Source: Spirochaetaceae bacterium (GTDB lineage: Bacteria; Spirochaetota; Spirochaetia; DSM-27196; PXBQ01). From it: 14,418 bases of DNA. The DNA lies in the NCBI GenBank assembly GCA_003566875.1, contig PXBQ01000015.1, forward strand, positions 1 to 14,418, read 5' to 3'. Each line of letters begins with the position of its first letter. Positions within the stretch are counted from its first letter, which is position 1. Of this stretch, positions 1 to 7,204 are shown piece by piece. Under the pieces are notes generated by a model. That model made no database searches. It saw nothing but the letters and a program-made list of their open reading frames with translations, and had not been told where the DNA came from. The position numbers and the translations under genes were made by a program.

Positions 1-91
1 AATCGTCGGGAGTTTCTGAGGTGTTGCCCCAGGTGGCTTTTTTGTACGCTTCCTGTACCGCATCGCGGAGGCGACTATCGTCCCGTTCCAT
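1..91 (-). CDS. Unidentified gene, first 30 codons only (runs off left edge)
   Basis: An ATG at 91-89 opens a frame that stays open to the left edge. The visible 30 residues start MERDDSRLRDAVQEAYKKAT and continue with a Trp-Gly-Asn stretch and an acidic tail. Composition is protein-like: an amphipathic helix at about residues 6-19, unlike the Arg/Ser-rich shadow frames elsewhere. There is no signal peptide, so a cytoplasmic product is likely. I do not recognise the family. The start is supported by a near-consensus promoter placed so that transcription would begin at or within two or three bases of the ATG, and no Shine-Dalgarno sequence lies between promoter and ATG. It lies 59 bases beyond the serine hydrolase stop on the same strand but appears to be a separate transcription unit. 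The piece is too short to exclude chance. Confidence 0.55.
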   Translation of the reverse strand, partial: MERDDSRLRDAVQEAYKKATWGNTSETPDD

Positions 92-93
92 AT

Positions 94-104
94 ACAATGA
101 TTGT
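94..104. promoter_or_regulatory. Palindrome ACAAT-N-ATTGT over the -10 box (possible operator)
   Basis: A perfect 5-bp inverted repeat around one central base overlaps the -10 hexamer at 100-105 and ends just before the ATG at 91. A repressor dimer bound here would block the promoter. Operator function is inferred; only the symmetry and position are seen. No matching copy was noticed elsewhere in the window. Confidence 0.35.
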
Positions 105-128
105 CCCGGCAACGCGGAGAACGGTCAA
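100..128 (-). promoter_or_regulatory. Candidate sigma-70 promoter for the left-edge gene
   Basis: On the minus strand, TTGACC (123-128, 5 of 6 consensus) and GACAAT (100-105, 4 of 6) are separated by exactly 17 bases. Only 8 bases lie between the -10 box and the ATG, so the expected start of transcription falls at about 91-93. The mRNA would be leaderless or nearly so. It starts 23 bases past the hydrolase stop codon, consistent with a new transcription unit. Confidence 0.55.
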
Positions 129-150
129 GGCACAACAATCCCAACCGGCA

Positions 151-1587
151 TCACTTCCTTCCGCCCGCGAAGCCTTCGTACTCCTCGAGAAACCACTCGG
201 CGGTCTTCGTCATGTAGACGCCGATCTCGTCGCCCTTGAATACAAACGAGGCCTTGAGCGACCCGAGGTACGTGTCCGTTATCGAGACCGACAGGTTGAG
301 CGTTCGCTCATCGACCCACGCGGCCGAGGCGAGGCAGTCGTACGGGCGGTCGCTCGGCGTTCCGATTCGCTCGCGGTAGTACCCGGTCTGTGGGAAAACC
401 CCCGCGACGACGCGGCCGAGCCCGAACCGGAGCGTCTTGTCGCCCTGCGCGTTCGTGTACTCCCATGTGCCGGCGCCCGGTTCAAACGTGAACCGCATGC
501 GTGAGATTCCCATCGGGTTCGGCTCGATCGTGTACCACGCGCCGGCGATCGAGTCGCGCACACGAGACGTCGCGGCGCCGTCGACGGGCAGAACCGCGAG
601 CCGCGCGATACGGTCGGTCAGGGCCGCGTGCGCCGCGGGGTCCTCGGCGAGAGGTTCGTCGGCGAGCTCCGCGTGGAGCTCGTCCCACATCGCGCCGACG
701 ACGCCGGTGCCGGTCGGCCCCGCGCCTTGCGTGTCGGATATACACGCAAAGATGAAATCCTTGTCCGGGAAGCACATCGCGAGTTGAGTGCCCATACCGC
801 GGAAACCGAAGCCGTTCTCGCGCTCCCGCCAGATCTGATACCCGTACCCGACGTTCCCGCCGATCGAGTTGTCGATCTGCTTCGCGGTCGCCGCGCGGAC
901 GTACTCCTCGGAGATCAACTGTTTGCCGTCCCAGCGTCCGTGCTGCAGACACAGAAGCGCGACGTTCGCCATGTCGCGCAGTGTGCAGATCACGCCCGAG
1001 CCGCCCCACGATGTTCCCTCGGGCGTCTCGATGCAGTACGCGTCGGACGAGAATCCGATCGGGTCGAGCATCCGCGGGCGCATGAACTCGAGAAACGGGA
1101 CGCCCGCGATGCGCTCGACGATCGAGCCGAGCACGACGGTCGCCGCGGTATCGTACGAGAAAATCGTCCCGGGAGGGTGCGACGGCGCGGTGTTGAAGAA
1201 CGTCCACGCCCAGTCACGGTCGTCGCGCGTGTACGACGTACGCGAGTGTGGCGTCGCCATCGTCAGGAGGTCGCGGACGGTCGCGTCGGCCACGTACGGA
1301 TGCGGATTTTTCGGGAGCTTATCCGGGAAGAACCGCGCGACCGGGTCGTCGAGCGAGATCTTCCCGTCGTCGACCATGAGGCCGACGGCGAGCGACACAA
1401 AACTCTTGCTCACCGAGTACATCCGGTGTCTCGTCTCGGCGGTGTACGGCGCCCAGTAACCCTCGGCCGCGACCTCTCCGCGCCGCAGAAGCAGGAAGCC
1501 GTGCATGTTCACCCGCTCGCGGTCGATCCTCTCGAGGAGGTTCAGCACCGCGCGCGACGGGATGCCGAGACTCTCGGGTGTGGGCAT
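151..1587 (-). CDS. Serine hydrolase of the beta-lactamase / D-aminopeptidase (S12) type
   Basis: A 478-residue protein of the SxxK acyl-enzyme fold (PF00144-like). The nucleophile motif is S58-V-S-K61, followed by the usual helix and the DDPVARFFP stretch near residues 80-88. The second motif is Y145-D-T rather than Y-x-N. The third-motif region is FRGMGTQ (262-268), the RG-x-G variant seen in non-lactamase members, rather than KTG. A C-terminal beta-rich domain (about 345-478) follows the catalytic domain, as in several esterase and D-aminopeptidase relatives. No signal peptide is visible, so it is probably cytoplasmic and not an antibiotic-resistance enzyme. ATG at 1587 is preferred over the GTG at 1590 because GGAG then sits 7 bases upstream. 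It follows the enolase-family gene by 13 bases, so the two are probably co-transcribed. Likely substrates are an ester, amide or lactone derived from the imported compound; the exact one cannot be told. Confidence 0.9.
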   Translation of the reverse strand: MPTPESLGIPSRAVLNLLERIDRERVNMHGFLLLRRGEVAAEGYWAPYTAETRHRMYSVSKSFVSLAVGLMVDDGKISLDDPVARFFPDKLPKNPHPYVADATVRDLLTMATPHSRTSYTRDDRDWAWTFFNTAPSHPPGTIFSYDTAATVVLGSIVERIAGVPFLEFMRPRMLDPIGFSSDAYCIETPEGTSWGGSGVICTLRDMANVALLCLQHGRWDGKQLISEEYVRAATAKQIDNSIGGNVGYGYQIWRERENGFGFRGMGTQLAMCFPDKDFIFACISDTQGAGPTGTGVVGAMWDELHAELADEPLAEDPAAHAALTDRIARLAVLPVDGAATSRVRDSIAGAWYTIEPNPMGISRMRFTFEPGAGTWEYTNAQGDKTLRFGLGRVVAGVFPQTGYYRERIGTPSDRPYDCLASAAWVDERTLNLSVSITDTYLGSLKASFVFKGDEIGVYMTKTAEWFLEEYEGFAGGRK

Positions 1588-1600
1588 CACAGCTCTCCGG

Positions 1601-2725
1601 TCACTTCGCGGGCAGCCGGACCGTTTGGACCGCGTTCTTCTCGATTGCCGCGATGTCGAGATCGAGCCCGAGACCGACGGAACCTTCCGGAACGCGCACC
1701 ATGCCGTTTTTCATCGGGACGCCGCGCGACGCGGTGTCGTGCACCTGTTTCGGGCTGATCACGAGATCCTCGTAGTACCGGTTGTTCGGGATCGCGAGGG
1801 CGAGGTGCAGGTTCGCGAGGCCGCCGCCGTGGACCTCGGCGTACATCCCGTACGACTCAGCGAGATGCGCGACCTTGAGGCCGCCGGTGATGCCGGCTTT
1901 GTAGTGCGTGCTCGTCCGCATGATGTCGCACGCGCCGCGGCGAATGAACTCTCCCGCGTTCCAGTGCACGCCGTCGGGCGTCTCGGCCGCGAGAACCGGG
2001 ATGTCGAGATCCGTACAGAGCTTCGCGTAGCTCTCGAGGTCGAACTCGCGCATCGGCTCCTCGTACCACAGGAACTCGAGCTCCTCGAGCCGGCGGCCGA
2101 ACCAGAGCGAATCGGTGTAGTCCCACATCGCCGAGGCGTCGAGCGTGAGCTCGACGTCGTCGCCGACGTGCTTCCGGATCGCCTTGCAGAGTTTCGCGTT
2201 CGTCTTGACGTCACGGTACCGAAGGTGCAGCTTGATCGACACGTACCCTTCCTCGAGCGCGGCGTCGATCACTTCGAAGTACTCTTTCTCGGTGTCGAAG
2301 CTCGTCGTCGACGCGTACGCGGGAATCTCGTCGCGGTACCCACCGGCGAGTTTATACACCGGCAGATTCGCGACCTTGCCTTTGAGATCCCAGAGCGCGA
2401 GATCCGCGATGCCCTGCGCGTAGATCGGGAACTCCTCGAGGCGGTCGATGTCCCACATCCGCTCCCAGAGAAACTCGCTGTTCAGCGGGTCGTGCCCGAG
2501 CAGAACGTCGCCGAACCGGCGTTCGACGACGTCGATCGTCGCGCGGCCGCGGCTCGGAACCAACCCGTGCCCCTCGACGCCGTCGTCGGTCAGGATCCGT
2601 AGCAGGCACGAGAAACTCCGGTTGAGTCCGCGCCCGTCGTCCGAACCCGGACGGTCGACCTGCCAGTCGAACGGATACTTGGTTTGTGAGTCGATCAAGT
2701 GTGCGATGATGCCGGTGATTTTCAT
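1601..2725 (-). CDS. Enolase-superfamily enzyme, mandelate racemase/muconate lactonizing type
   Basis: 374 residues, the normal length for the family: an N-terminal capping domain (about 1-125) and a TIM barrel (about 130-350). The conserved capping-to-barrel segment GIADLALWDLKGKVANLPVY is at 105-124. Metal ligands are D196 (TLDAS), E222 (YEEP) and E248 (AAET). The base position on strand 2 reads K165-L-H167. A D267 (CDIMR) and H299 (AEVHGG) pair matches the D-H dyad of the mandelate racemase subgroup, and E319 follows. The family abstracts the proton alpha to a carboxylate, giving epimerization or dehydration; sugar-acid dehydration is my best guess. The KxK barrel pair of dipeptide epimerases is not present. 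The start ATG has GGAGG (2731-2735) 5 bases upstream, and a TATAAT promoter lies just before it. It is followed at 13 bases by the serine hydrolase. Confidence 0.92.
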   Translation of the reverse strand: MKITGIIAHLIDSQTKYPFDWQVDRPGSDDGRGLNRSFSCLLRILTDDGVEGHGLVPSRGRATIDVVERRFGDVLLGHDPLNSEFLWERMWDIDRLEEFPIYAQGIADLALWDLKGKVANLPVYKLAGGYRDEIPAYASTTSFDTEKEYFEVIDAALEEGYVSIKLHLRYRDVKTNAKLCKAIRKHVGDDVELTLDASAMWDYTDSLWFGRRLEELEFLWYEEPMREFDLESYAKLCTDLDIPVLAAETPDGVHWNAGEFIRRGACDIMRTSTHYKAGITGGLKVAHLAESYGMYAEVHGGGLANLHLALAIPNNRYYEDLVISPKQVHDTASRGVPMKNGMVRVPEGSVGLGLDLDIAAIEKNAVQTVRLPAK

Positions 2726-2748
2726 GGTGTCCTCCGTGTGAGTAATCG

Positions 2749-2777
2749 ATTATACAGTATTTTCGCTCGGGTCTTAA
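2749..2777 (-). promoter_or_regulatory. Internal promoter TTAAGA-17-TATAAT before the enolase-family gene
   Basis: On the minus strand, a perfect TATAAT (2749-2754) has TTAAGA (2772-2777, 4 of 6 consensus) 17 bases upstream. The -35 box overlaps the stop codon of the ATPase F gene. Transcription would start near 2742, giving a leader of about 17 bases containing the GGAGG ribosome site. It would drive the enolase-family and hydrolase genes apart from the transporter operon. AT-rich composition in otherwise GC-rich DNA adds support. Confidence 0.65.
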
Positions 2778-3811
2778 GCGGACGCGCTCTGCGAGACCTC
2801 GATGCCCTTCAGGCTCAACTCCGCGGCAAAGTGACACGCGGCGTAGTGATCCGAGCCCGGCACAGTCTCCTGAAGAGTCGGGCGTTCCTGACTGCATATG
2901 TCTTTCGCGTAGCTGCATCGTGGATGAAACTTACAGCCGCTCGGCGGGTTGACCGGGCTCGGGACGTCTCCTTCCAAGAGCACGCGTTTGCTTTTTTTGG
3001 TCGGGTCGGTCTTCGGAACCGCCGAGAGGAGCGCTTCTGTGTACGGGTGTTTCGGCCGGTGGTACAGATTGTCGGAACTCCCGGTCTCGACGAGGTCGCC
3101 GAGGTACATCACCGCGACGCGCGTGCAGATATGCTGAACGACCGAGAGATTGTGAGCGATGAACAGGTACGTCAGGCCGTAATCTTTCTGAAGCCCGTCG
3201 AGCAGGTTCAAAACCTGCGCCTGGATCGAGACGTCGAGAGCCGAGACCGGCTCGTCGCACACGATCAGACGCGGCCGGAGCGCAAGAGCGCGCGCGATTC
3301 CGACCCTTTGGCGCTGCCCGCCGCTGAACGCGTACGGGTACCGGTTCATGTGCTGAGCCTGCAGGCCGACCGACTCGAGCAGCTCGCGCACCTTCTCCTT
3401 GATCTCCGCTCCACGAACCAATTTGTGAATCCGAAGCGGCTCGCTCACGATGTCCATCACGGTCATGCGTGGATTCAACGAGCTGAAAGGGTCCTGGAAA
3501 ATGATCTGCATCTCGCTGCGGTACGGGCTGAGCTGCGCGGGCGAGAGCTGCGCGATGTTTTCGCGTTTGCCGTCCTTGGTGAACCAGATCTCTCCCTCGG
3601 TCGGGTCGAGCGCGCGCAGGATACACCTGCCGGTCGTTGTCTTTCCACACCCGGATTCGCCGACGAGGCCGAGCGTCTCACCGTCGCGGATGAAGAAACT
3701 CACGCCGTCGACGGCCTTTACGTGCCCGACGACCCGGCGGAACAGCCCTTTCTGGACCGGAAAGTACATCTTGAGGTCTTTGACTTCTAACAGTACGTCG
3801 TTTGTGCTCAT
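2774..3811 (-). CDS. ABC importer ATP-binding subunit, OppF/DppF type
   Basis: 345 residues, the usual OppF/DppF length. Motifs in order: Walker A GESGCGKT at 51-58, Q-loop Q106 in FQDP, signature FSGGQRQR at 162-169, Walker B LIVCDEP at 182-188, D-loop ALDVS at 191-195, H-loop H220. The C-terminal oligopeptide-transporter extension (about 260-330) carries C293, C299, C306 and C326, the cysteine pattern associated with an iron-sulfur cluster in Dpp-type ATPases. It should pair with the OppD-type subunit as the ATPase heterodimer on the cytoplasmic face. ATG at 3811 is chosen because homology begins at the next residues (DVLLEVKDL) and GGAG lies just upstream; the open frame runs to 3913 but overlaps the upstream gene and has no family similarity. 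Its stop is 34 bases downstream-adjacent to the internal promoter region. Confidence 0.95.
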   Translation of the reverse strand: MSTNDVLLEVKDLKMYFPVQKGLFRRVVGHVKAVDGVSFFIRDGETLGLVGESGCGKTTTGRCILRALDPTEGEIWFTKDGKRENIAQLSPAQLSPYRSEMQIIFQDPFSSLNPRMTVMDIVSEPLRIHKLVRGAEIKEKVRELLESVGLQAQHMNRYPYAFSGGQRQRVGIARALALRPRLIVCDEPVSALDVSIQAQVLNLLDGLQKDYGLTYLFIAHNLSVVQHICTRVAVMYLGDLVETGSSDNLYHRPKHPYTEALLSAVPKTDPTKKSKRVLLEGDVPSPVNPPSGCKFHPRCSYAKDICSQERPTLQETVPGSDHYAACHFAAELSLKGIEVSQSASA

Positions 3812-3845
3812 TCTATTTCGGCTCCAGTTATCGTGTTGGATGGGG

Positions 3846-4880
3846 TCATGGCGCGTACAAAGTGCACCGAACCATGTGCCCGTCCTCGGCCTCGAACAGC
3901 GGCACCGGCTCACGACACGTCTCGCGTTTTGGGGCGGGGCACCGGGGGAAGAACGGGCATCCCTTCGGAATCGAGAACGGATCGGGCACGCTGCCCGGGA
4001 TCGGCGTCAGGATTTGTTTACCGGCGGCCTGGATATGCGGGATCGAGCGCATCAAACCGACTGTGTACGGGTGGAGCGGCTGCGCGAACATCGTCCGCAC
4101 GTCGGCACTCTCGACGACCTCGCCCATGTACATCACGTTGACGCGGTCGGACATCTCGGCGATCACGCCGAGATCGTGCGTGATGATCATGATCGACATC
4201 CCGAACTTCTCTTGCAGCGACTTCATCAGCTCGAGAATCTGAGCCTGAATCGTGACGTCGAGCGCGGTCGTCGGTTCATCGGCGATCAACAAAGACGGGT
4301 TGCACGAGAGCGCCATCGCGATCATCGCGCGCTGCCGCATACCGCCGGAAAACTGGTGCGGGTACTCGTCGAATCGCTGCTCGGGCATCGCGACGCCGAC
4401 CGCCGTGAGCATCTCGATCGCGCGGTCGCGCGCTTCGGCCTCGGTGACGTCCTGGTGTAGCAGCACCGCCTCGGCGATCTGACTCCCGACGGTATGAACC
4501 GGGGAGAGAGACGTCAGCGGCTCCTGGAAGATCATCGCGATCTCGTTTCCGCGCACGCTGCGGATCAAGTCGCCGTTCGGGTCGACCTTCGCGAGATCGA
4601 GTTCCTCCTGCCCGTCGCGACGGTAGTACATGATCGAACCGTCGGCGATCACACTCGTGCTCGGTAGAATCCGCAGGATCGAGAACGCGGTGACGCTCTT
4701 TCCACACCCGGACTCGCCGACGATGCCGAGAGTCTCGCCTTTTTTTATCTCCAACGTGACACCGTTGACCGCACGTACGATTCCGTCGAGCGTCTTGAAG
4801 TGCGTGTGCAGGTTATTCACGTGAACGATGTTATCGGTCTTGGTCGCTGTGACCTGTTGTTCACTCGTATTTTCAGCCAT
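3846..4880 (-). CDS. ABC importer ATP-binding subunit, OppD/DppD type
   Basis: 344 residues. Walker A GESGCGKS at 55-62, Q-loop Q119 in FQEP, signature FSGGMRQR at 177-184, Walker B LLIADEP at 197-203, D-loop ALDVT at 206-210, H-loop H235. The C-terminal extension has C308, C314, C322 and C339, the four-cysteine pattern reported as a [4Fe-4S] site in DppD. It powers import together with the OppF-type subunit encoded 34 bases downstream. The open frame extends to 5429, but that part overlaps the permease gene and is Arg-rich shadow. ATG at 4880 has GGGAG upstream. An alternative ATG at 4892 overlaps the permease stop as TAATG and adds four residues (MGAR); translational coupling is possible from either. 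The gap to the permease gene is 11 bases. Confidence 0.95.
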   Translation of the reverse strand: MAENTSEQQVTATKTDNIVHVNNLHTHFKTLDGIVRAVNGVTLEIKKGETLGIVGESGCGKSVTAFSILRILPSTSVIADGSIMYYRRDGQEELDLAKVDPNGDLIRSVRGNEIAMIFQEPLTSLSPVHTVGSQIAEAVLLHQDVTEAEARDRAIEMLTAVGVAMPEQRFDEYPHQFSGGMRQRAMIAMALSCNPSLLIADEPTTALDVTIQAQILELMKSLQEKFGMSIMIITHDLGVIAEMSDRVNVMYMGEVVESADVRTMFAQPLHPYTVGLMRSIPHIQAAGKQILTPIPGSVPDPFSIPKGCPFFPRCPAPKRETCREPVPLFEAEDGHMVRCTLYAP

Positions 4881-4891
4881 TCGGGCTCCCA

Positions 4892-6115
4892 TTAAATCGT
4901 GTACGGATCGATCGCATCGCGCAACCCGTCGCCCATGTAACTGAACGCAAGGATCGCGATTGCCATAAACACTGCGGGCAGGAACAACCACGGGAAGTGG
5001 GCGATCGTCTGGAAGTTCTGCGCCTCTTGGATCAGGACTCCCCAACTCGTGACCGGTGGCCTGAGCCCGAGGCCGAGGAAACTCAACGAGGTCTCGGCGA
5101 GGATCATCGCGGGCATCGATAATGTCGAGACGACGATGATATGCCCCGCGGTGGCGGGGATGAGGTGCCGGAAGATCACCCACCTGTGCCCGGCACCCGA
5201 GAGCCGAGCGGCGAGCACGTAATCGACCCCGCGCAGCGAAAGCACCGATCCACGGAGCTGCCGCGCGAGCCACGTCCATCCGATCAAAGAGAGAATGATC
5301 GTGATCGCGAAGTACGTTTGAAGCACCGTCCAGTGCTGCGGGACCGCGGCCGAAAGAGCCATCCATAACGAGATCGACGGGAACGAGCGGATCAGCTCGA
5401 TCAGCCGCTGGATCAAGTCGTCGATCCACTTGCCGAAGTATCCCGACACGATTCCGAGGATCGTCCCGAGCACGAGGCTGAAAATCACCCCGACGAGTCC
5501 GATCGAAAGCGATATCTGGCTGCCGAGTATGATGCGCGAGAAAAGGTCGCGCCCCTGCCGGTCGGTCCCGAGCAGCGCGAGCACACCGCCTTCATCGACG
5601 CCGAACAGGTGACGATCAGATCGGATGATCCCGAGAAAGTTGTACGGATCGCCCCTCACAAAGAACCGGACCGGGTAGACTCTATCCGTGTCGAGCTCGT
5701 ACGTGAGGCGGAAGTTTTCGTCGAGCATCCGATCGGTGCCGTACACGAACGGCCGCATGAGGCGTCCTTCATGGAACACCCGAATCCTCTGCGGCGGCAT
5801 ATGGATGTGATCGCGCGACCGTGTCGTCAGGCCGTACGGGGCAATGAAGTTCGCGAACAGCGCAATCAGGTAGAAGAGAATGACGATCACACCGCCGACG
5901 ATCGCCGCGCGGTTCCGAAGAAACTTCTTTGTGATCAGCTTCCACTGCGACATCCCGTACTCGGTCTCGGCGACTTTTCCTTCACTTATGTCGGACTCGA
6001 GTTCTTCGGTCGATTCGTAGCCGATCTTGTCGGCGAGCTGTTCGTAGTAGCCGACAATCTCACGCGACTTGTTCCTGGAATCGAGCGACGTCCATTTTTC
6101 CCACATTGTCTGCAT
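4892..6115 (-). CDS. ABC importer permease, OppC/DppC type, long variant
   Basis: 407 residues, against about 300 for a standard OppC. It begins with a roughly 65-residue charged, cytoplasmic extension. TM1 follows at about 71-91, then an extracytoplasmic insertion of about 100 residues (92-195) with a LLGTDRQGRDLFSR segment at its end. The conserved core runs from about 199: TM helices near 200-222, 242-258, 265-285, 322-345 and 375-393. The ATPase-contacting EAA loop is AARLSGAGHRWVIFRHLIP at 302-320, and the protein ends DGLRDAIDP. It forms the channel with the OppB-type permease. ATG at 6115 is preferred to 6154 because AAGGGGAAA lies just upstream and the longer form would overlap the previous gene, whose stop is 10 bases away. 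Confidence 0.94.
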   Translation of the reverse strand: MQTMWEKWTSLDSRNKSREIVGYYEQLADKIGYESTEELESDISEGKVAETEYGMSQWKLITKKFLRNRAAIVGGVIVILFYLIALFANFIAPYGLTTRSRDHIHMPPQRIRVFHEGRLMRPFVYGTDRMLDENFRLTYELDTDRVYPVRFFVRGDPYNFLGIIRSDRHLFGVDEGGVLALLGTDRQGRDLFSRIILGSQISLSIGLVGVIFSLVLGTILGIVSGYFGKWIDDLIQRLIELIRSFPSISLWMALSAAVPQHWTVLQTYFAITIILSLIGWTWLARQLRGSVLSLRGVDYVLAARLSGAGHRWVIFRHLIPATAGHIIVVSTLSMPAMILAETSLSFLGLGLRPPVTSWGVLIQEAQNFQTIAHFPWLFLPAVFMAIAILAFSYMGDGLRDAIDPYTI

Positions 6116-6125
6116 CGATTTCCCC

Positions 6126-7109
6126 TTAGTTGTACACGATCCGCGGATCGACAAATGCGAGCGCGATGTCGGCGATGAGGTTTGCGACCATGAGCATGAT
6201 CGTCGTCAGAAGAAGAACCGTGCCCGCGAGGTACACGTCCTGCGTTTGAAGCGCGCGCAGGAAAACCGGTCCGAGCGTCGGCAGCATCATCACGATGCCG
6301 ACGAGGATCGACGCGTTGATCACCTTTGGGACTTCGAGCGCCATGACGCTGATCATCGGGTTGATCGCGATCCGCACCGCGTACTTATTAATAACCTTCT
6401 TCTCTTTCATCCCTTTCGCGCGCGCGGTTTTGATGTGCTGTTGTCCGAGCACGTCGAGCAGGTTGCTCCGCATGATCCGGAACAGCTGCGCGGTCGACGC
6501 GAGCCCGAGGATCACGACCGGCGGCCAGAGATGGTTCAGGTAATCGAGCGCCTTCGCGAGACTCATCGGCGCGTTCCGGAACTCCATCGACGCGGTCCCG
6601 CCGACGTTGATCCCGAGCACGACGATCCCTATGAACATCCAGACGAGCGCGAGCAGGAAACCCGGGATGCTGAGCCCGATAAAACCGAGCGCCGAGAGGA
6701 TCACGTCGCCGGTCGAGTACTGGTGCGTCGCTGAGTATATCCCGATCGGCAGCGACACCGCGACCATAAAAACGAGCGAGAGCAACCCGAGCAGGAGCGT
6801 GTACGCGAGGCTCGCCGCGACGACGTCCCAGACCGGGGCGTTCCACCCGAGCGAGTACCCAAAATCCAGCCGGGGGAACCCGGATACCCACCGGAAATAC
6901 TGCCTCCACAACGGTTGATCGAGTCCATAAACCTGCTGAAGATGCCGTATCGTTTCGCGTCCCTGGCCACCGCCCGTCTCGGCCATCTCGGCCTGAAGAG
7001 TCGTGAAGAAGTCACCCGGCGGCAGCTGGATGATAATGAAAGTGACGATCGAGATCACGACGATCGTCGGGATCAGGATCAATAGGCGTCGCACGATATA
7101 CGTTAACAT
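6126..7109 (-). CDS. ABC importer permease, OppB/DppB type
   Basis: 327 residues, the usual OppB length. The N-terminus is a classic first helix (MLTYIVRRLLILIPTIVVIS) followed by a periplasmic loop of about 70 residues with the YGLDQPLWRQYFRW motif at 61-74. Further helices lie near 100-125, 137-167, 196-212, 255-280 and 295-320. The EAA coupling loop is at about 226-251 (TARAKGMKEKKV), and the end is the typical AFVDPRIVY. It pairs with the long OppC-type permease, which starts 10 bases after its stop. AGGAG lies 11 bases before the ATG, a slightly long spacing. A strong hairpin lies in the 95-base gap between it and the upstream binding-protein gene. Confidence 0.95.
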   Translation of the reverse strand: MLTYIVRRLLILIPTIVVISIVTFIIIQLPPGDFFTTLQAEMAETGGGQGRETIRHLQQVYGLDQPLWRQYFRWVSGFPRLDFGYSLGWNAPVWDVVAASLAYTLLLGLLSLVFMVAVSLPIGIYSATHQYSTGDVILSALGFIGLSIPGFLLALVWMFIGIVVLGINVGGTASMEFRNAPMSLAKALDYLNHLWPPVVILGLASTAQLFRIMRSNLLDVLGQQHIKTARAKGMKEKKVINKYAVRIAINPMISVMALEVPKVINASILVGIVMMLPTLGPVFLRALQTQDVYLAGTVLLLTTIMLMVANLIADIALAFVDPRIVYN

Positions 7110-7135
7110 TGAGAGCCGGTCTCCTCCTGGGAAAC

Positions 7136-7176
7136 AAAAAAGAAGGAACGAACCGCGCCCGGCTTCCCGGACGCGG
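7136..7176 (-). terminator. Hairpin plus U-tract between binding protein and permease genes (attenuator or mRNA-stability element)
   Basis: In the minus-strand RNA, CCGCGTCC and GGGCGCGG pair as 8 bp with one G-U wobble (arms 7169-7176 and 7153-7160). Two further G-C pairs close a GAAG tetraloop, so the stem is 10 bp. A T6 run (7136-7141) follows 11 bases later. The late U-tract suggests partial termination, or protection of the binding-protein mRNA from 3' decay, rather than a full stop. Both would give more binding protein than membrane subunits, as is known for malE-malF type operons. Confidence 0.6.
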
Positions 7177-7204
7177 CACGATAGAAATCACGAACCGGTG
7201 AAGC

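Larger units (their letters stand above)
92..150. other. 59-bp intergenic gap after the serine hydrolase
   Basis: This gap separates the hydrolase stop (TGA, 153-151) from the left-edge ATG. It holds the promoter and palindrome listed separately. I see no hairpin followed by a T-run, so the end of the upstream transcript has no evident intrinsic terminator here. Confidence 0.5.

Noticed and set aside
151..1587. Antibiotic-resistance beta-lactamase
   Set aside because: There is no export signal or KTG motif, and the gene sits in a transporter/catabolic operon; only the fold is shared.
1588..1590. GTG start for the serine hydrolase
   Set aside because: The adjacent ATG at 1587 has the better ribosome-site spacing; GTG would leave only about 4 bases after GGAG.
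1601..2725. L-Ala-D/L-Glu (dipeptide) epimerase, as suggested by a peptide-type transporter next door
   Set aside because: Those enzymes use a lysine on each side of the active site; here the far side has a D-H dyad and the near side K-x-H.
3812..3913. Upstream extension of the OppF-type ATPase
   Set aside because: It overlaps the end of the OppD-type gene, has no similarity to the family, and a ribosome site supports ATG 3811.
4881..5429. Upstream extension of the OppD-type ATPase to 527 residues
   Set aside because: The extra 183 residues overlap the permease gene, are Arg/Pro-rich, and precede the normal family start at 4880.
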